A stretch of 34,910 nucleotides of DNA from Candidatus Magasanikiibacteriota bacterium (GTDB lineage Bacteria > Patescibacteriota > Patescibacteriia > Magasanikbacterales > UBA922): NCBI GenBank assembly GCA_002716765.1, contig PBBY01000020.1, positions 1-34,910 of the forward strand, given 5' to 3'. Numbering within the stretch: the first letter of the stretch is position 1; each line of letters starts with the position of its first letter. The notes under the pieces were generated by a model that made no database searches, was not told the DNA's origin, and worked only from the letters and a program-made list of their open reading frames with translations. Made by a program: the position numbers and the translations under genes. This document shows positions 15,732-24,022 of the stretch, in pieces.

Positions 15732-17162
15732 TTATGACAAAAGACTTTCTTTGTTTACGCAAATGGTATGGTTCCAGTCTATCTCATTATACGAGCGAAG
15801 GAGGGTGTTAAGGTATTTCCTAAGTTCAGTATACCGTACTTGTGTTTTCCCTTCAAATTTAATCGTTATATACGGGCCATTTTGAGAATAGCGAATAACA
15901 AACATGGCATCTGGTAGCTCGAGACGAATGCCATCTCCAGCACGTTCATCATCTATAATCTCTGCATTTGGGTAGTCTGATTCAAGAACTGGTTTTATTT
16001 TTCCAATAAGTGCTACTTTTTTATCTTCTGAGCAGTACAGCTTTATTTCTGGACTAGAAATATATTGTGGTAATGCACTAATTTCTTCACTAAGAGTTTT
16101 TCCTGTTTTTGATAAGTAGTTTAAAAGGCGGAGTGTGGCGTAACACCCGTCATCGTGGTTATAAAAATCTTTTGAAAAGAAAAAGTGACCAGATAGTTCT
16201 CCAATAAAAGGTGCACCAACGTCTTGGTTCTTTTTCTTTAAAAACCCATGACCAGTTCTCCACATAAAAGGTTCTCCACCTTCAGCAACAATAGTGTCTG
16301 ATACTAATTTAGAACATAGTGTGTTATACATGATTGATGATCTGGGGTAGGTGTGTAGAATATCCTTGGCAAATAGTGCGACTAATACATCATTCCAAAT
16401 AATTTGCCCAGTTTCGTCAACAATCCCTATTCTATCTCCATCTGCATCATAAGAAAACCCAATGTCTGCTTTGTGTTCCACAACACCTTCAGCCAATCGT
16501 TTTGCTACAACCTCTTCGGTTGGATCAGCTACACCAAGTGGAAACTTTCCACTTACTTCACAGTTTTGTTCTATAACGGTACACCCAGCTTGGCGTAAAA
16601 GGTTTGGAACAATGGCTCCTGCGGTAGTGCAGCTGGGGTCAATCACCACCTTAAACGGCTTTGAGACTGTGCACTTTTTAATAAGATCGGTAAAATATGC
16701 TGCTGTAATGTCCACTTCTTTTCCTGTGCCATGAGTTTCTGTTAGAGTGTAGTCTTCTTTTTCTACTATATCTGCCATATCTTGAAGCTCTTTTGCAATC
16801 ATGGATTCAGAAAAGTCGCTGGCAAGTTTGATACCATTAAATTCTTTTGGATTATGTGATGCGGTAATCATTGCAGCACCTTTGGTATTGAAGTGGTATT
16901 GTGCCCAATACACTCGCCCAACCAATACCATGCCAATATCTACTGTGTTGAGCCCTGTTTCATGAATACCGCGAATAAATGCCGCTTTATATATATCGCT
17001 GGTTTCTCTGCAGTCGGCTCCAACAACTACTACCTTAGTTCCAGATTTGCTCATAATTGTACCATAGGCTCGCCCAAGGTGAGTATATAAATCTTCTGAT
17101 AAATCTTCCCCAACTATTCCACGAATATCGTAGCCGCGAATAATGTGTCTATTTAGTTCCAT
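15732..17162 (-). CDS. manB: Phosphomannomutase/phosphoglucomutase
   Basis: 476 residues, family-typical length. The N-terminus has IIRGYDIRGIVGEDL. The active-site serine loop is TASHNPKEFNG (about residue 100), the metal-binding loop is DADGDRIG (about residue 240), the sugar-binding loop is GELSGHFFF, and a phosphate-binding C-terminal domain follows (IRYSQNGPYITIKFEG). It converts hexose 6-phosphate to hexose 1-phosphate, feeding GDP-mannose or UDP-glucose pools for surface glycans. The glycan genes lie divergently just upstream. No SD. A TATAAT-like -10 precedes it at about 17204. Confidence 0.93.
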   Translation of the reverse strand: MELNRHIIRGYDIRGIVGEDLSEDLYTHLGRAYGTIMSKSGTKVVVVGADCRETSDIYKAAFIRGIHETGLNTVDIGMVLVGRVYWAQYHFNTKGAAMITASHNPKEFNGIKLASDFSESMIAKELQDMADIVEKEDYTLTETHGTGKEVDITAAYFTDLIKKCTVSKPFKVVIDPSCTTAGAIVPNLLRQAGCTVIEQNCEVSGKFPLGVADPTEEVVAKRLAEGVVEHKADIGFSYDADGDRIGIVDETGQIIWNDVLVALFAKDILHTYPRSSIMYNTLCSKLVSDTIVAEGGEPFMWRTGHGFLKKKNQDVGAPFIGELSGHFFFSKDFYNHDDGCYATLRLLNYLSKTGKTLSEEISALPQYISSPEIKLYCSEDKKVALIGKIKPVLESDYPNAEIIDDERAGDGIRLELPDAMFVIRYSQNGPYITIKFEGKTQVRYTELRKYLNTLLRSYNEIDWNHTICVNKESLLS

Positions 17163-17242
17163 ATGAGTATGCTAATACAATAAATAAGATATTTCTATTG
17201 TATATGGAATTATAGAAAAATGAAAGGGTGTAAGTCTGTTAC

Positions 17243-17271
17243 TTGACCTTTTTTCTTATTTTTGTTAGGCT
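17243..17271 (+). promoter_or_regulatory. Promoter of the 17.3-17.7 kb unit
   Basis: TTGACC (17243-17248), 17-bp spacer, TAGGCT (17266-17271). Transcription would start near 17278 and end at the terminator at 17645-17670. Confidence 0.5.
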
Positions 17272-17321
17272 AGATATGTTCGGTTTTTCTTTTTTATGCG
17301 TTACAGTAAAGAATGTGCTAT

Positions 17322-17658
17322 ATGGTAGATGAACAAAACATTTTAACCCGAGAGTCGGAGCCAAAAAAGTGCATCGTTGTTTCTATTGGTGAGATGACTA
17401 TACGCATGAAAGGGTATTATTTTTTGGATAATAAGATTTCTGTGTTGAAACCGTGTTTAGAAGAGTGTTTTGAGAGTGTACTTGAGCAATTCTGCTCTTT
17501 TTTTAGTCTTATTGAGTATTGTGTGGTTTTATCAAAGACAGATAACGGATCCCAAGATCTGTCTTCAACGTGTGCTGGTCTATATGTTTGCCACAGAAGA
17601 GTTAAATTGCTTTTTCAGGAGTGTTTGGGTGGCAAAAGATTTGCACCGAGCCATGTAG
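17322..17658 (+). pseudogene. Possible frameshifted small gene (or noncoding RNA)
   Basis: Two overlapping frames share this 0.4-kb unit. The first, from ATG 17322 (MVDEQNILTRESEPKK), continues to 17717, through a terminator. The second ends at TAG 17656-17658, inside that terminator's loop. A T7 run at 17498-17504 lies in the overlap. Removing one T joins them into about 111 residues: a charged N-terminal half, a membrane helix (FLVLLSIVWFYQRQ) and a C-terminal half (ITDPKICLQRVLVYMFATEE). No family is recognised. It may be a decayed gene, a sequencing slip, a recoding site, or simply a noncoding RNA. Confidence 0.35.
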
Positions 17659-17670
17659 GTTCGGTTTTTT
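17645..17670 (+). terminator. Intrinsic terminator
   Basis: ACCGAGCC pairs with GGTTCGGT (one G-T) around ATGTA, followed by six T. It ends the 17.3 kb unit just before the glycan operon promoter. Confidence 0.85.
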
Positions 17671-17694
17671 ATTACGGGATTTTTTGGTTTTGTC

Positions 17695-17724
17695 TTGACT
17701 TTGCTGTGAAATGCTGAGTAAGAC
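17695..17724 (+). promoter_or_regulatory. Probable promoter of the glycan operon
   Basis: TTGACT (17695-17700) and TAAGAC (17719-17724) with an 18-bp spacer. The -10 match is modest. It lies about 36 nt before ATG 17760, and no other unit begins here. Confidence 0.45.
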
Positions 17725-17759
17725 TAAGAGTGCGGTATGTTGAGTTAAATATTTTTTAT

Positions 17760-19268
17760 ATGGAAACTGGGTATTATCTATTTTTTGGTCTGGTGGTTGT
17801 GTATATACTGTTTCAATACTATGGAATGTATCAGTCTTTTTTGTTTTTTAAAAAAAGTAGAGTGTGCGATAGAAAAAAACAGAACACCTCTGTTGCGGCA
17901 GCTAAGGATCCAAAAATACACATACTTATACCTGTGTTACGAGAGCAGGAAATTATCATAAAAAATTTAGATATATTTACAAATCTTAGTGGAAACTACG
18001 AGGTAACATATATTACAACAGAAAAAGAAAAGCATGAAAAAGATCTTGCGTTGGTGCGTTTAATGGCCCGTAAAAAACGTCTTTTAGCGACAGGAAGTGA
18101 AGGGGTTTTTGTTGAACTGCTTGTAGGGTTTTTTCCACAAAACATGAGTAGGGTGTTATTTAGAAATAGAAAGAAAGAAGGGTTTTGGTCTGATCTTTTG
18201 TTGCAGTACAGACAGCTACCGAGCACCGCTGATATGATAGATGTGTTTATCAAAAATAGCACAAAAAACTTGGATTTTGTAAAACATGTTCATTATCCAA
18301 AAACTGATGGTCTAATGTCACATCAGTTAAATTATGCATGTGATAGAATTGCAGCTGAAAATAAGTCGGATGAGTGTTTTGTGCTTATCTATAATGCAGA
18401 TTCGGAGGTTCAGTCAAATATTTTAGACGAATTTAGGTTGAAAATTGAGCAAGGTGAGAGGGTTATTATGCAGTCGGCGTTATTTTTGTCGAATTACAAT
18501 TCTTTTGAAAAAGGATTTCGCCAAAGTATTTTAAAGTCTGTTGGACTTGTTCAGAGTCGTTGGACTTTGGCACATGAGATTCCTAGGGTCAGGAGACAAT
18601 ATAACCAAGGGTTTTTGTCTAATTTCGAGTCAGCTCATGTTGTTGGGCACGGAACATGCATACGTTTAGATGTTTTACAAAAAGTTGGTGGGTATCCGAC
18701 AGTGTTTTTAAATGAGGATCTTCCTTTAGGGTATTTCTTGGCGCTTGCAGGGGAGAGAATCTGCACTTTGCCAGTATTAGAAAATGCTCAGTCACCAACT
18801 ACTTTGTCAAGTGTTATTACGCAGTATACAACATGGTTTTTTGGGGTCGCTGGTTACTATTCTTACTATAAGTATGCCGTTGGGCACCTACTACTTCCAA
18901 GGCGTAAGGCTTGTCTTTGGGCTTGGGTCAACACGGTGAAGGCTTTAGTGTGGTTGTTGACACTCATCGTATGGATTATCTTAATTTTGGCCCCACTGCT
19001 TCTTGGAATAGGGCATTTTACACTTATTGCGGTTGGATTGTTTGTATTATTTACAACAGGGTCAAATTTCGTTGTAGCCGCATTTGTGGAGTCTAATCCA
19101 AAGATTTTAGGAGTTAGGTCTTTTCAGGTTAAATACACTCTTGATATGATATATTCTGCACCAGTCGGATACCTTATGAGAAGTTTCGGGCCAGTAAGAG
19201 GGTTTTATCAGATCTGCCGATCTTACATTACTCAAAGCGGAATCATAAAAAAGAAAACTGAAAGGTAG
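17760..19268 (+). CDS. Membrane-bound family 2 glycosyltransferase
   Basis: 502 residues from ATG 17760 (METGYYLFFG); a GTG at 17730 would add ten residues. A membrane helix (about 4-24) precedes a GT-A domain (HILIPVLREQEIIIKN, NADSEV as the metal-binding acidic motif near residue 210, HGTCIRLDVLQKVGGYP, acceptor-site NEDLPLG). The QxxxW-like stretch QYTTWFFG and C-terminal membrane helices (about 400-455) follow. The layout resembles processive BcsA/HasA-type or lipid-linked transferases. It begins a six-gene surface-glycan operon. Sugar and acceptor are unknown. Confidence 0.85.
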   Translation: METGYYLFFGLVVVYILFQYYGMYQSFLFFKKSRVCDRKKQNTSVAAAKDPKIHILIPVLREQEIIIKNLDIFTNLSGNYEVTYITTEKEKHEKDLALVRLMARKKRLLATGSEGVFVELLVGFFPQNMSRVLFRNRKKEGFWSDLLLQYRQLPSTADMIDVFIKNSTKNLDFVKHVHYPKTDGLMSHQLNYACDRIAAENKSDECFVLIYNADSEVQSNILDEFRLKIEQGERVIMQSALFLSNYNSFEKGFRQSILKSVGLVQSRWTLAHEIPRVRRQYNQGFLSNFESAHVVGHGTCIRLDVLQKVGGYPTVFLNEDLPLGYFLALAGERICTLPVLENAQSPTTLSSVITQYTTWFFGVAGYYSYYKYAVGHLLLPRRKACLWAWVNTVKALVWLLTLIVWIILILAPLLLGIGHFTLIAVGLFVLFTTGSNFVVAAFVESNPKILGVRSFQVKYTLDMIYSAPVGYLMRSFGPVRGFYQICRSYITQSGIIKKKTER

Positions 19269-19284
19269 TATAAATAATATTAGT

Positions 19285-19989
19285 ATGTTTCTAAACATAG
19301 TTTTTCATAGAATAGTAAATAAACACTCTGATCTTAGGGATACATATGAACTGACGACCTCTCAGTTTGTTCAAACTTTGTCGCTTGTTCGTAGATTGAG
19401 TCGGCAAAACGTTTCTCCTTTTACTAATTATAGACTATATTTTGATGATGGTGACAATAGTTTCTTGTCTATTGTTTTACCGTTACTAAAAAAAAGAGAA
19501 CTGAAAAACGTCGTTTTAGCAATTACAACAGACAATGTTGGGCAACCTGGTTTTCTTTCATATGATGATTTAAGTTGGGTTCAGGAAAAGGGCGTTGTCA
19601 TTAGTTCTCATAGTGTTTCGCACCCAGCGTTAGCATATTATATAAATGGGGTTGCACAAGAAAGCGCCATCGGGGCGGAATATCAAACAGCACCTTTTGG
19701 CCATACTCGCAGATTAACAGCACAAGAGATTTTATTCCAACTGAAAGAGTCTAAGAAAACCCTTCAGGATAATGGTTTTTTTACAGATGAGTTCGTTTTG
19801 CCACATGGATGCTATAATGATACAGTTCTTCGTATTAATAAGAAAAATAATTTATATGATACTATAAGTACATGTGATGAGTTTATTGACTCAGGCACTT
19901 ATTTGAGACCAAGAGTCCTTACACGACATGATGTTCCCTTAGAGTATTTTGAGAGAAAAATAACACTACTTACTCCTTACACAGTATAA
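19285..19989 (+). CDS. Polysaccharide deacetylase (CE4/NodB) family
   Basis: 234 residues. The start NIVFHRIV is the usual NodB opening strand. Motif 1 is YFDDGDNS with the catalytic Asp pair. Motif 2, with two metal-binding His, is SHSVSHPAL. A later LPHGCYND fits the substrate-groove motif. No signal peptide is visible, so it probably acts on cytoplasmic or membrane-face precursors, or is a divergent lineage member. It lies 16 nt after the first glycosyltransferase, so the pair may make and then N-deacetylate an amino-sugar polymer; this is inference. Confidence 0.85.
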   Translation: MFLNIVFHRIVNKHSDLRDTYELTTSQFVQTLSLVRRLSRQNVSPFTNYRLYFDDGDNSFLSIVLPLLKKRELKNVVLAITTDNVGQPGFLSYDDLSWVQEKGVVISSHSVSHPALAYYINGVAQESAIGAEYQTAPFGHTRRLTAQEILFQLKESKKTLQDNGFFTDEFVLPHGCYNDTVLRINKKNNLYDTISTCDEFIDSGTYLRPRVLTRHDVPLEYFERKITLLTPYTV

Positions 19990-19998
19990 AAACACAGC

Positions 19999-21165
19999 AT
20001 GTCTATATATATAAAAAGTGGAGCGCAAGAAGATCTACCGGATACCAGTTTTTTGTTTGTAACAAGAAATAGGGCGCCATATTCAGATTTCAATAAGAAT
20101 CCACTAACATGGGCTTTCAAGACACTTCTTGCAAATACGTATTCTAAGAAAATTACACAATGGCTTGTAATTATTGATGGTTCTACTGATTACACGATTG
20201 AAAACTTAAAATGGTTATCCAGGAGTCATCGAATTAGAATTGACTCACATTATTATTCTGAACACAAAGGTTGTTCTTTTCGCAGGAACCAAGGGATTGA
20301 ACTTCTTAACAATGATCTCTTTTTTATGGGGGATGATGACTGTCTCTATCGTAAAGAATTTATCAGTCGTGCACTTGAAGCGTGGTTTGAGATTTCAAAA
20401 AAAGATGAAAAACTTTCAGTGCTTGCATTACCAATTCTTGAGATGAGAACTACATATAATGGCAGGATTGAGAAAAAACTTGTAGGGGCTGTTGACCATG
20501 GCCGCGGCTGGTTTTCACATAATTTTGACAAAAGACCTTATTCTAACGGTAGGGTTGTTAGGTCTCCATTTCAGGTCAAAACATTTTCCGGGGTAACACT
20601 TGGGAGTAAGAAGGCCTTTTTGGGTGCAGGTAATTTCCCGGATTTATCTGTGTGGGGTAATGATTATTCTGAACACCTTGAGATTTCGTATTCATTGGAT
20701 AAGGCTGGTTTTTCAATGTATTACCTTCCTGATGAGTCTGCAAGTGTTACGCATATTAAGTGGGGAGATAGGCGAAAAATTTTACCAGCGTCTGATCGTA
20801 GAACAAAGTTTTCTGGGGTTGACTACACGCTTTTTGAGATTGAGAATGAATCCCGGGGTGCAGGTATTAGCGGCTGTAGGGTAGGTTTAGAGGATTTCAT
20901 CATCAATCGAATCGGAAGTTTTTTAGCATTCTATCTACGCATAGGGAAAGATGAGGCAATGGCATACGCCTTAATTGAGTATAGGTGTGCGGTTACGAAC
21001 AAGCATTTAGCTGGAACTCCAAAATCGATTTTTACTCTTAACAAGGCAGCGAGAATTGCGTTATGGAAAAATGGTATTAAGGCTGGACTTAATAGTTTTT
21101 ATAAAAATTTTACAACGCAAAGGGATTATTGGTATAATCAGATAATGCAAGCAGTAAATGAATAA
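19999..21165 (+). CDS. Family 2 glycosyltransferase, soluble type
   Basis: 388 residues. The GT-A fold opens with TSFLFVTRNRAP. The nucleotide-binding segment is WLVIIDGSTDYT. The DXD equivalent is FMGDDDCLYRKEF near residue 112. Acceptor-side motifs include GAGNFPDLSVWGNDYSEHLEISY. No membrane helix is visible. It lies 9 nt after the deacetylase gene and overlaps the following HAD gene by 8 nt, which argues for tight coupling. The donor sugar cannot be read from the sequence. Confidence 0.85.
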   Translation: MSIYIKSGAQEDLPDTSFLFVTRNRAPYSDFNKNPLTWAFKTLLANTYSKKITQWLVIIDGSTDYTIENLKWLSRSHRIRIDSHYYSEHKGCSFRRNQGIELLNNDLFFMGDDDCLYRKEFISRALEAWFEISKKDEKLSVLALPILEMRTTYNGRIEKKLVGAVDHGRGWFSHNFDKRPYSNGRVVRSPFQVKTFSGVTLGSKKAFLGAGNFPDLSVWGNDYSEHLEISYSLDKAGFSMYYLPDESASVTHIKWGDRRKILPASDRRTKFSGVDYTLFEIENESRGAGISGCRVGLEDFIINRIGSFLAFYLRIGKDEAMAYALIEYRCAVTNKHLAGTPKSIFTLNKAARIALWKNGIKAGLNSFYKNFTTQRDYWYNQIMQAVNE

Positions 21166-21811
21166 GCATACATATCTGAAAAACTCTACACTAAAACTCG
21201 TATTACTTGATTTTGATGGTGTGTTATCACAGGGTCGTTTTTATTCGACAATAAAGAAAGATAGCCCAGAGATTTATGAAAAAATTGCAAATATTTTATT
21301 TAGTAAAGAAGCTTGGCCTTTTTCATCTAGGTGGATGAGAGGTGAATTTTCATATAAAGATTTACATAGGGAAATTGCACCTAGAGTTGGTGTTGAGGTA
21401 GAGTATTTAAATAATAAGCTTGTGGAGAGTGTCATGTGTATGAAATTAAACACCCCACTTGTTGAATTCTCTAAAAAACTAAGGTCTTCCGGAATACAAG
21501 TTGTAATATTTACGGACAATATGGATATTTTTGATGAGGTATTTGTTCGGTATGCAAATTTGGACACTTTATTTGATAAGATTTTTTCTTCTTCAGCGTA
21601 TAAAAAGCTAAAACTGGAAAATAATGCTGAATTTTTACGCGATGTTTTTGCAGAGATGGGTATCAGGCCGTCGGAATCTCTGTTTTTAGATGATTCAATA
21701 AAAATAGGACCTTATATGGAAAAGCTTGGTGGGAAATTTTATCATTATGACAAGTATGTTGATGGACATCAAGACTTCTTAATCTGGTTTAATCAGGCGT
21801 ATTCTGTATAA
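21158..21811 (+). CDS. HAD superfamily phosphatase
   Basis: 217 residues. Motif I is LLDFDGVLSQG with Asp18 as nucleophile and Asp20 as acid/base. Motif II is FTDN. Motif III lies near the Lys in the KKLKLENN stretch. Motif IV is LFLDDS. The cap is the helical C1 type (residues about 30-85). Such enzymes dephosphorylate sugar phosphates or nucleotides. ATG 21158 overlaps the preceding stop by 8 nt. The 3' end overlaps an open frame that continues into the next gene. Confidence 0.85.
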   Translation: MNKHTYLKNSTLKLVLLDFDGVLSQGRFYSTIKKDSPEIYEKIANILFSKEAWPFSSRWMRGEFSYKDLHREIAPRVGVEVEYLNNKLVESVMCMKLNTPLVEFSKKLRSSGIQVVIFTDNMDIFDEVFVRYANLDTLFDKIFSSSAYKKLKLENNAEFLRDVFAEMGIRPSESLFLDDSIKIGPYMEKLGGKFYHYDKYVDGHQDFLIWFNQAYSV

Positions 21812-21893
21812 AAAAGTACACAATATCTATCTCGATCATCCGCATCAGATAAGAAAAATATTCTACAAGTCACAGGAGTGGTATGTTAAATCT

Positions 21894-22607
21894 GTGAAGG
21901 ATAAAATAGTCCAGGAGAGGGAGTATAAGGTTCAAGAGGGGTTATATGCATCAGGTCATGTCCCAAGAGTAACTAAGTATTCTGATGAGGGTTTTTATGA
22001 GGAGGTTCTTTTTGGAAGAACCTTTTTGGCGTGTGATTTTATCACAGATGAGATGGTTTCTGCCCTTGCAAAGACCCTGCAGACCGTTCATTGTAGTATT
22101 GATTTGGCGGATCAAGATATGTTTTACGATAAGTTGAAATTTAAAAACTGGTCTTATGATCCAGTATCTGTTTTAGAACTTGTTACGCAGAATAATAAAG
22201 AGTCGGTTAAAGGTGTGCTAGACTATGATGCGGTGAAGAAGATTGCCACAACACTTAAAGAAGTGCTTAGGGGTTTTTCATATCAACCCACAATCATACA
22301 CGGTGATGTGAGTCTTGGGAATGTTATTGTTACCTCGGAAAATAGTATTTACCTTATTGACTGGACAGACTGTAGGATTGATACAGGTATGTCTGATGTT
22401 GTTCAAGCTATTCATTTAATGAAGCTTGATGATGAACACAAAGAGTTATTTTTAAAAACTTATACCCATTCATTAAATTTCCCCTTTTTTGTTGACTACC
22501 TTTTGTTGCTACATGAACTGTTTGACCACTGTAAGAGCAAAAGGAAAAAAGAGGGTGGTATATCTGTGCTGTGCCACAGAATTGAGTATATGAAAAAATA
22601 CTTATGA
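21894..22607 (+). CDS. APH/choline-kinase-fold phosphotransferase, true N-terminus probably upstream
   Basis: 237 residues from GTG 21894, the only normal start. Catalytic loop IIHGDVSLGN and metal-binding IDWTD mark the aminoglycoside/choline/hydroxy-substrate kinase family. The same frame is open upstream from 21783. It encodes LYKKVHNIYLDHPHQIRK and then WYVKS directly before the GTG. The V-x-K there fits the ATP-binding lysine, and EREYK after the GTG is the partner helix. So a product from GTG would lack a key residue. No ATG, GTG or TTG occurs in the extension; ATT 21801 or CTG 21804 could start it. Family is sure, substrate unknown (choline-like or sugar). Confidence 0.8.
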   Translation: MKDKIVQEREYKVQEGLYASGHVPRVTKYSDEGFYEEVLFGRTFLACDFITDEMVSALAKTLQTVHCSIDLADQDMFYDKLKFKNWSYDPVSVLELVTQNNKESVKGVLDYDAVKKIATTLKEVLRGFSYQPTIIHGDVSLGNVIVTSENSIYLIDWTDCRIDTGMSDVVQAIHLMKLDDEHKELFLKTYTHSLNFPFFVDYLLLLHELFDHCKSKRKKEGGISVLCHRIEYMKKYL

Positions 22608-23227
22608 TTATTAAACAATATTTGCATGGATTGTACGGCAACAAAGCATTGTCGCATGGTATACACTTAGAGGGAGGGGCAGCTTTATCATTTTATTATG
22701 GATTTGAAAGGGTCTTTTCGAATGATTTAGATTTTACATATGAAACGGCAAAAGATCGGGCACGATTTCTTTTAGACCTTTCTCTTCCGCTTGGGAAGGA
22801 TTTTTATGCAAAGGAGTTGTCTAAGCATCGATCAAGTATCATTGAAAGAAGTACCGGTAACACACTTTTCTCAGTTGACTACTATCACGCGCCTTCAAGA
22901 TTTTGTGATTATGAGACACGTCCTTTTGAGGGGAAAACAAATTCAAAGATACATTCTTTGCTAGATATTCTTACTGAAAAGCTTTTTTGCTTGATTGAGC
23001 GTGACACAAAAAGGGATGTGATTGATGCTGCAATGATTCTTCGGTCAGAGAAGGTTAATGCTTCTGAGCTTTCTAGTTTGTTTACACTAAAGCAGACTGT
23101 CAAACTGACTAACTTTAATAATTTAGAGGAATTTGTTCGAGGGATATTTAGGTTGAGCGAGCAGAAGGTGGCATGGGGTGAGGTTTGTCAAGAGTTACAA
23201 TGCATTGTAAATTATTTAAAAAAATAG
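22604..23227 (+). CDS. AbiEii/AbiGii-fold nucleotidyltransferase
   Basis: 207 residues. The motif LEGGAALSFYYGFERVFSND followed by LDF is the GG...DxD catalytic signature of AbiEii-type nucleotidyltransferases. A later RDTKRDVIDAAMIL matches the second conserved motif. Known members include toxins of abortive-infection systems that modify tRNA. Here the start overlaps the kinase stop by 4 nt (ATGA), and no AbiEi antitoxin-like winged helix lies beside it. So I favour a role within the glycan locus, or an orphan nucleotidyl transfer function, over a classic toxin pair. Confidence 0.85.
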   Translation: MIIKQYLHGLYGNKALSHGIHLEGGAALSFYYGFERVFSNDLDFTYETAKDRARFLLDLSLPLGKDFYAKELSKHRSSIIERSTGNTLFSVDYYHAPSRFCDYETRPFEGKTNSKIHSLLDILTEKLFCLIERDTKRDVIDAAMILRSEKVNASELSSLFTLKQTVKLTNFNNLEEFVRGIFRLSEQKVAWGEVCQELQCIVNYLKK

Positions 23228-23242
23228 CCTTATCTAAGGCTA
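23218..23242 (-). terminator. Terminator hairpin containing both convergent stop codons
   Basis: The inverted repeat TAGCCTTA (23225-23232) and TAAGGCTA (23235-23242) contains the plus-gene stop TAG and the minus-gene stop (TAA as read on the minus strand). On the minus strand it is followed by a run of seven T, a good intrinsic terminator for the kinase-like gene. It lacks a T-run on the plus strand. Confidence 0.8.
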
Positions 23243-23826
23243 GTGTAGTCAGCAATTCTATGGCAAATATCTTTGATTGACTTCTCATCAGTGTCTATAT
23301 AAAGATATCGAATTCTATGTCTAGTGCAAAAATCAATCATATACTGTACCGACCTAAGGTTAAACGTTTGGTCGAGTAGTATTGGTAGATATCTATCTCG
23401 AATATGATAAACACGCTTTAATTGTTGAGAGTGTGACACATCTAGAATAATGACTATGTCAGGTAGGATTTTCAGCGAACTGTTGATCCAATGTAATTCG
23501 ATTTCTTCTTGAATATTGATACCGGTTACAGGGATTATTCCATATCTAAACGCGAGTATTGTTAAAAATGAACGGTCTAAAAGAACATGAGTAGGGTTTG
23601 ATCCTTCGAGTATGTTTCCAAGATCCACTAAACGCTGTTCTTCTAGTGTCTCAAAAATTTTCATTCCATCCCAAGTCATTTTAATTGAAGTTGGTGGAAA
23701 TGTTGGTGGAGAGTATGAATAGTCATTATACTCTCGTATTGAGTGAACACCTGATCTTCTTGTTAATTGCTGTATACAGCTACTTTTTCCAGCTGCGCAC
23801 GGCCCTTCAATTGCTATAATACTCAT
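23230..23826 (-). CDS. P-loop nucleoside/nucleotide kinase-like protein
   Basis: 198 residues. Walker A is IEGPCAAGKSS at residues 6-16. LLDRSFLTILAFRYG resembles the DR-x-x-S/T-x-x-AYQ region of thymidylate and deoxynucleoside kinases. DIVIILDVSHSQQLKRV is the Walker-B-like strand followed by a kinase-type helix, and RDRY gives Arg residues for a LID. It is probably a small-molecule kinase; the substrate is not clear. It has an SD (AAGGAG, 7 nt upstream) and its own promoter, unlike the convergent glycan genes. Confidence 0.75.
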   Translation of the reverse strand: MSIIAIEGPCAAGKSSCIQQLTRRSGVHSIREYNDYSYSPPTFPPTSIKMTWDGMKIFETLEEQRLVDLGNILEGSNPTHVLLDRSFLTILAFRYGIIPVTGINIQEEIELHWINSSLKILPDIVIILDVSHSQQLKRVYHIRDRYLPILLDQTFNLRSVQYMIDFCTRHRIRYLYIDTDEKSIKDICHRIADYTSLR

Positions 23827-23867
23827 TTTGTCACTCCTTGTAATAATGAGCAGTTGGTTGTGCGGGT

Positions 23868-23897
23868 ATATTACATTTTTTGGGATATATTAGTCAA
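23868..23897 (-). promoter_or_regulatory. Promoter of the P-loop kinase gene
   Basis: On the minus strand, TTGACT (23892-23897), an 18-bp spacer and TAATAT (23868-23873). The leader is about 35 nt and includes the SD AAGGAG. Confidence 0.65.
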
Positions 23898-24022
23898 GTA
23901 AAGTACGTGACCATACTTCTTTCTCCTGGTTGGTGATACTCTTGTAGAACAGGATAATACACTGCTTCAATAGTATTTTTGAGGGGTGAAAGATTTGTAC
24001 GGAACCCTGTGGTTTTGGTTGT

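Noticed and set aside
17313-17717. 134-codon ORF as an intact gene
   Set aside because: It reads through a strong terminator at 17645-17670, and the last third is compositionally unlike a protein, so a frameshifted or noncoding unit is favoured.
22604-23227. AbiE toxin-antitoxin system
   Set aside because: The nucleotidyltransferase fold is present, but no AbiEi-type winged-helix antitoxin gene is adjacent; the upstream neighbour is a kinase.
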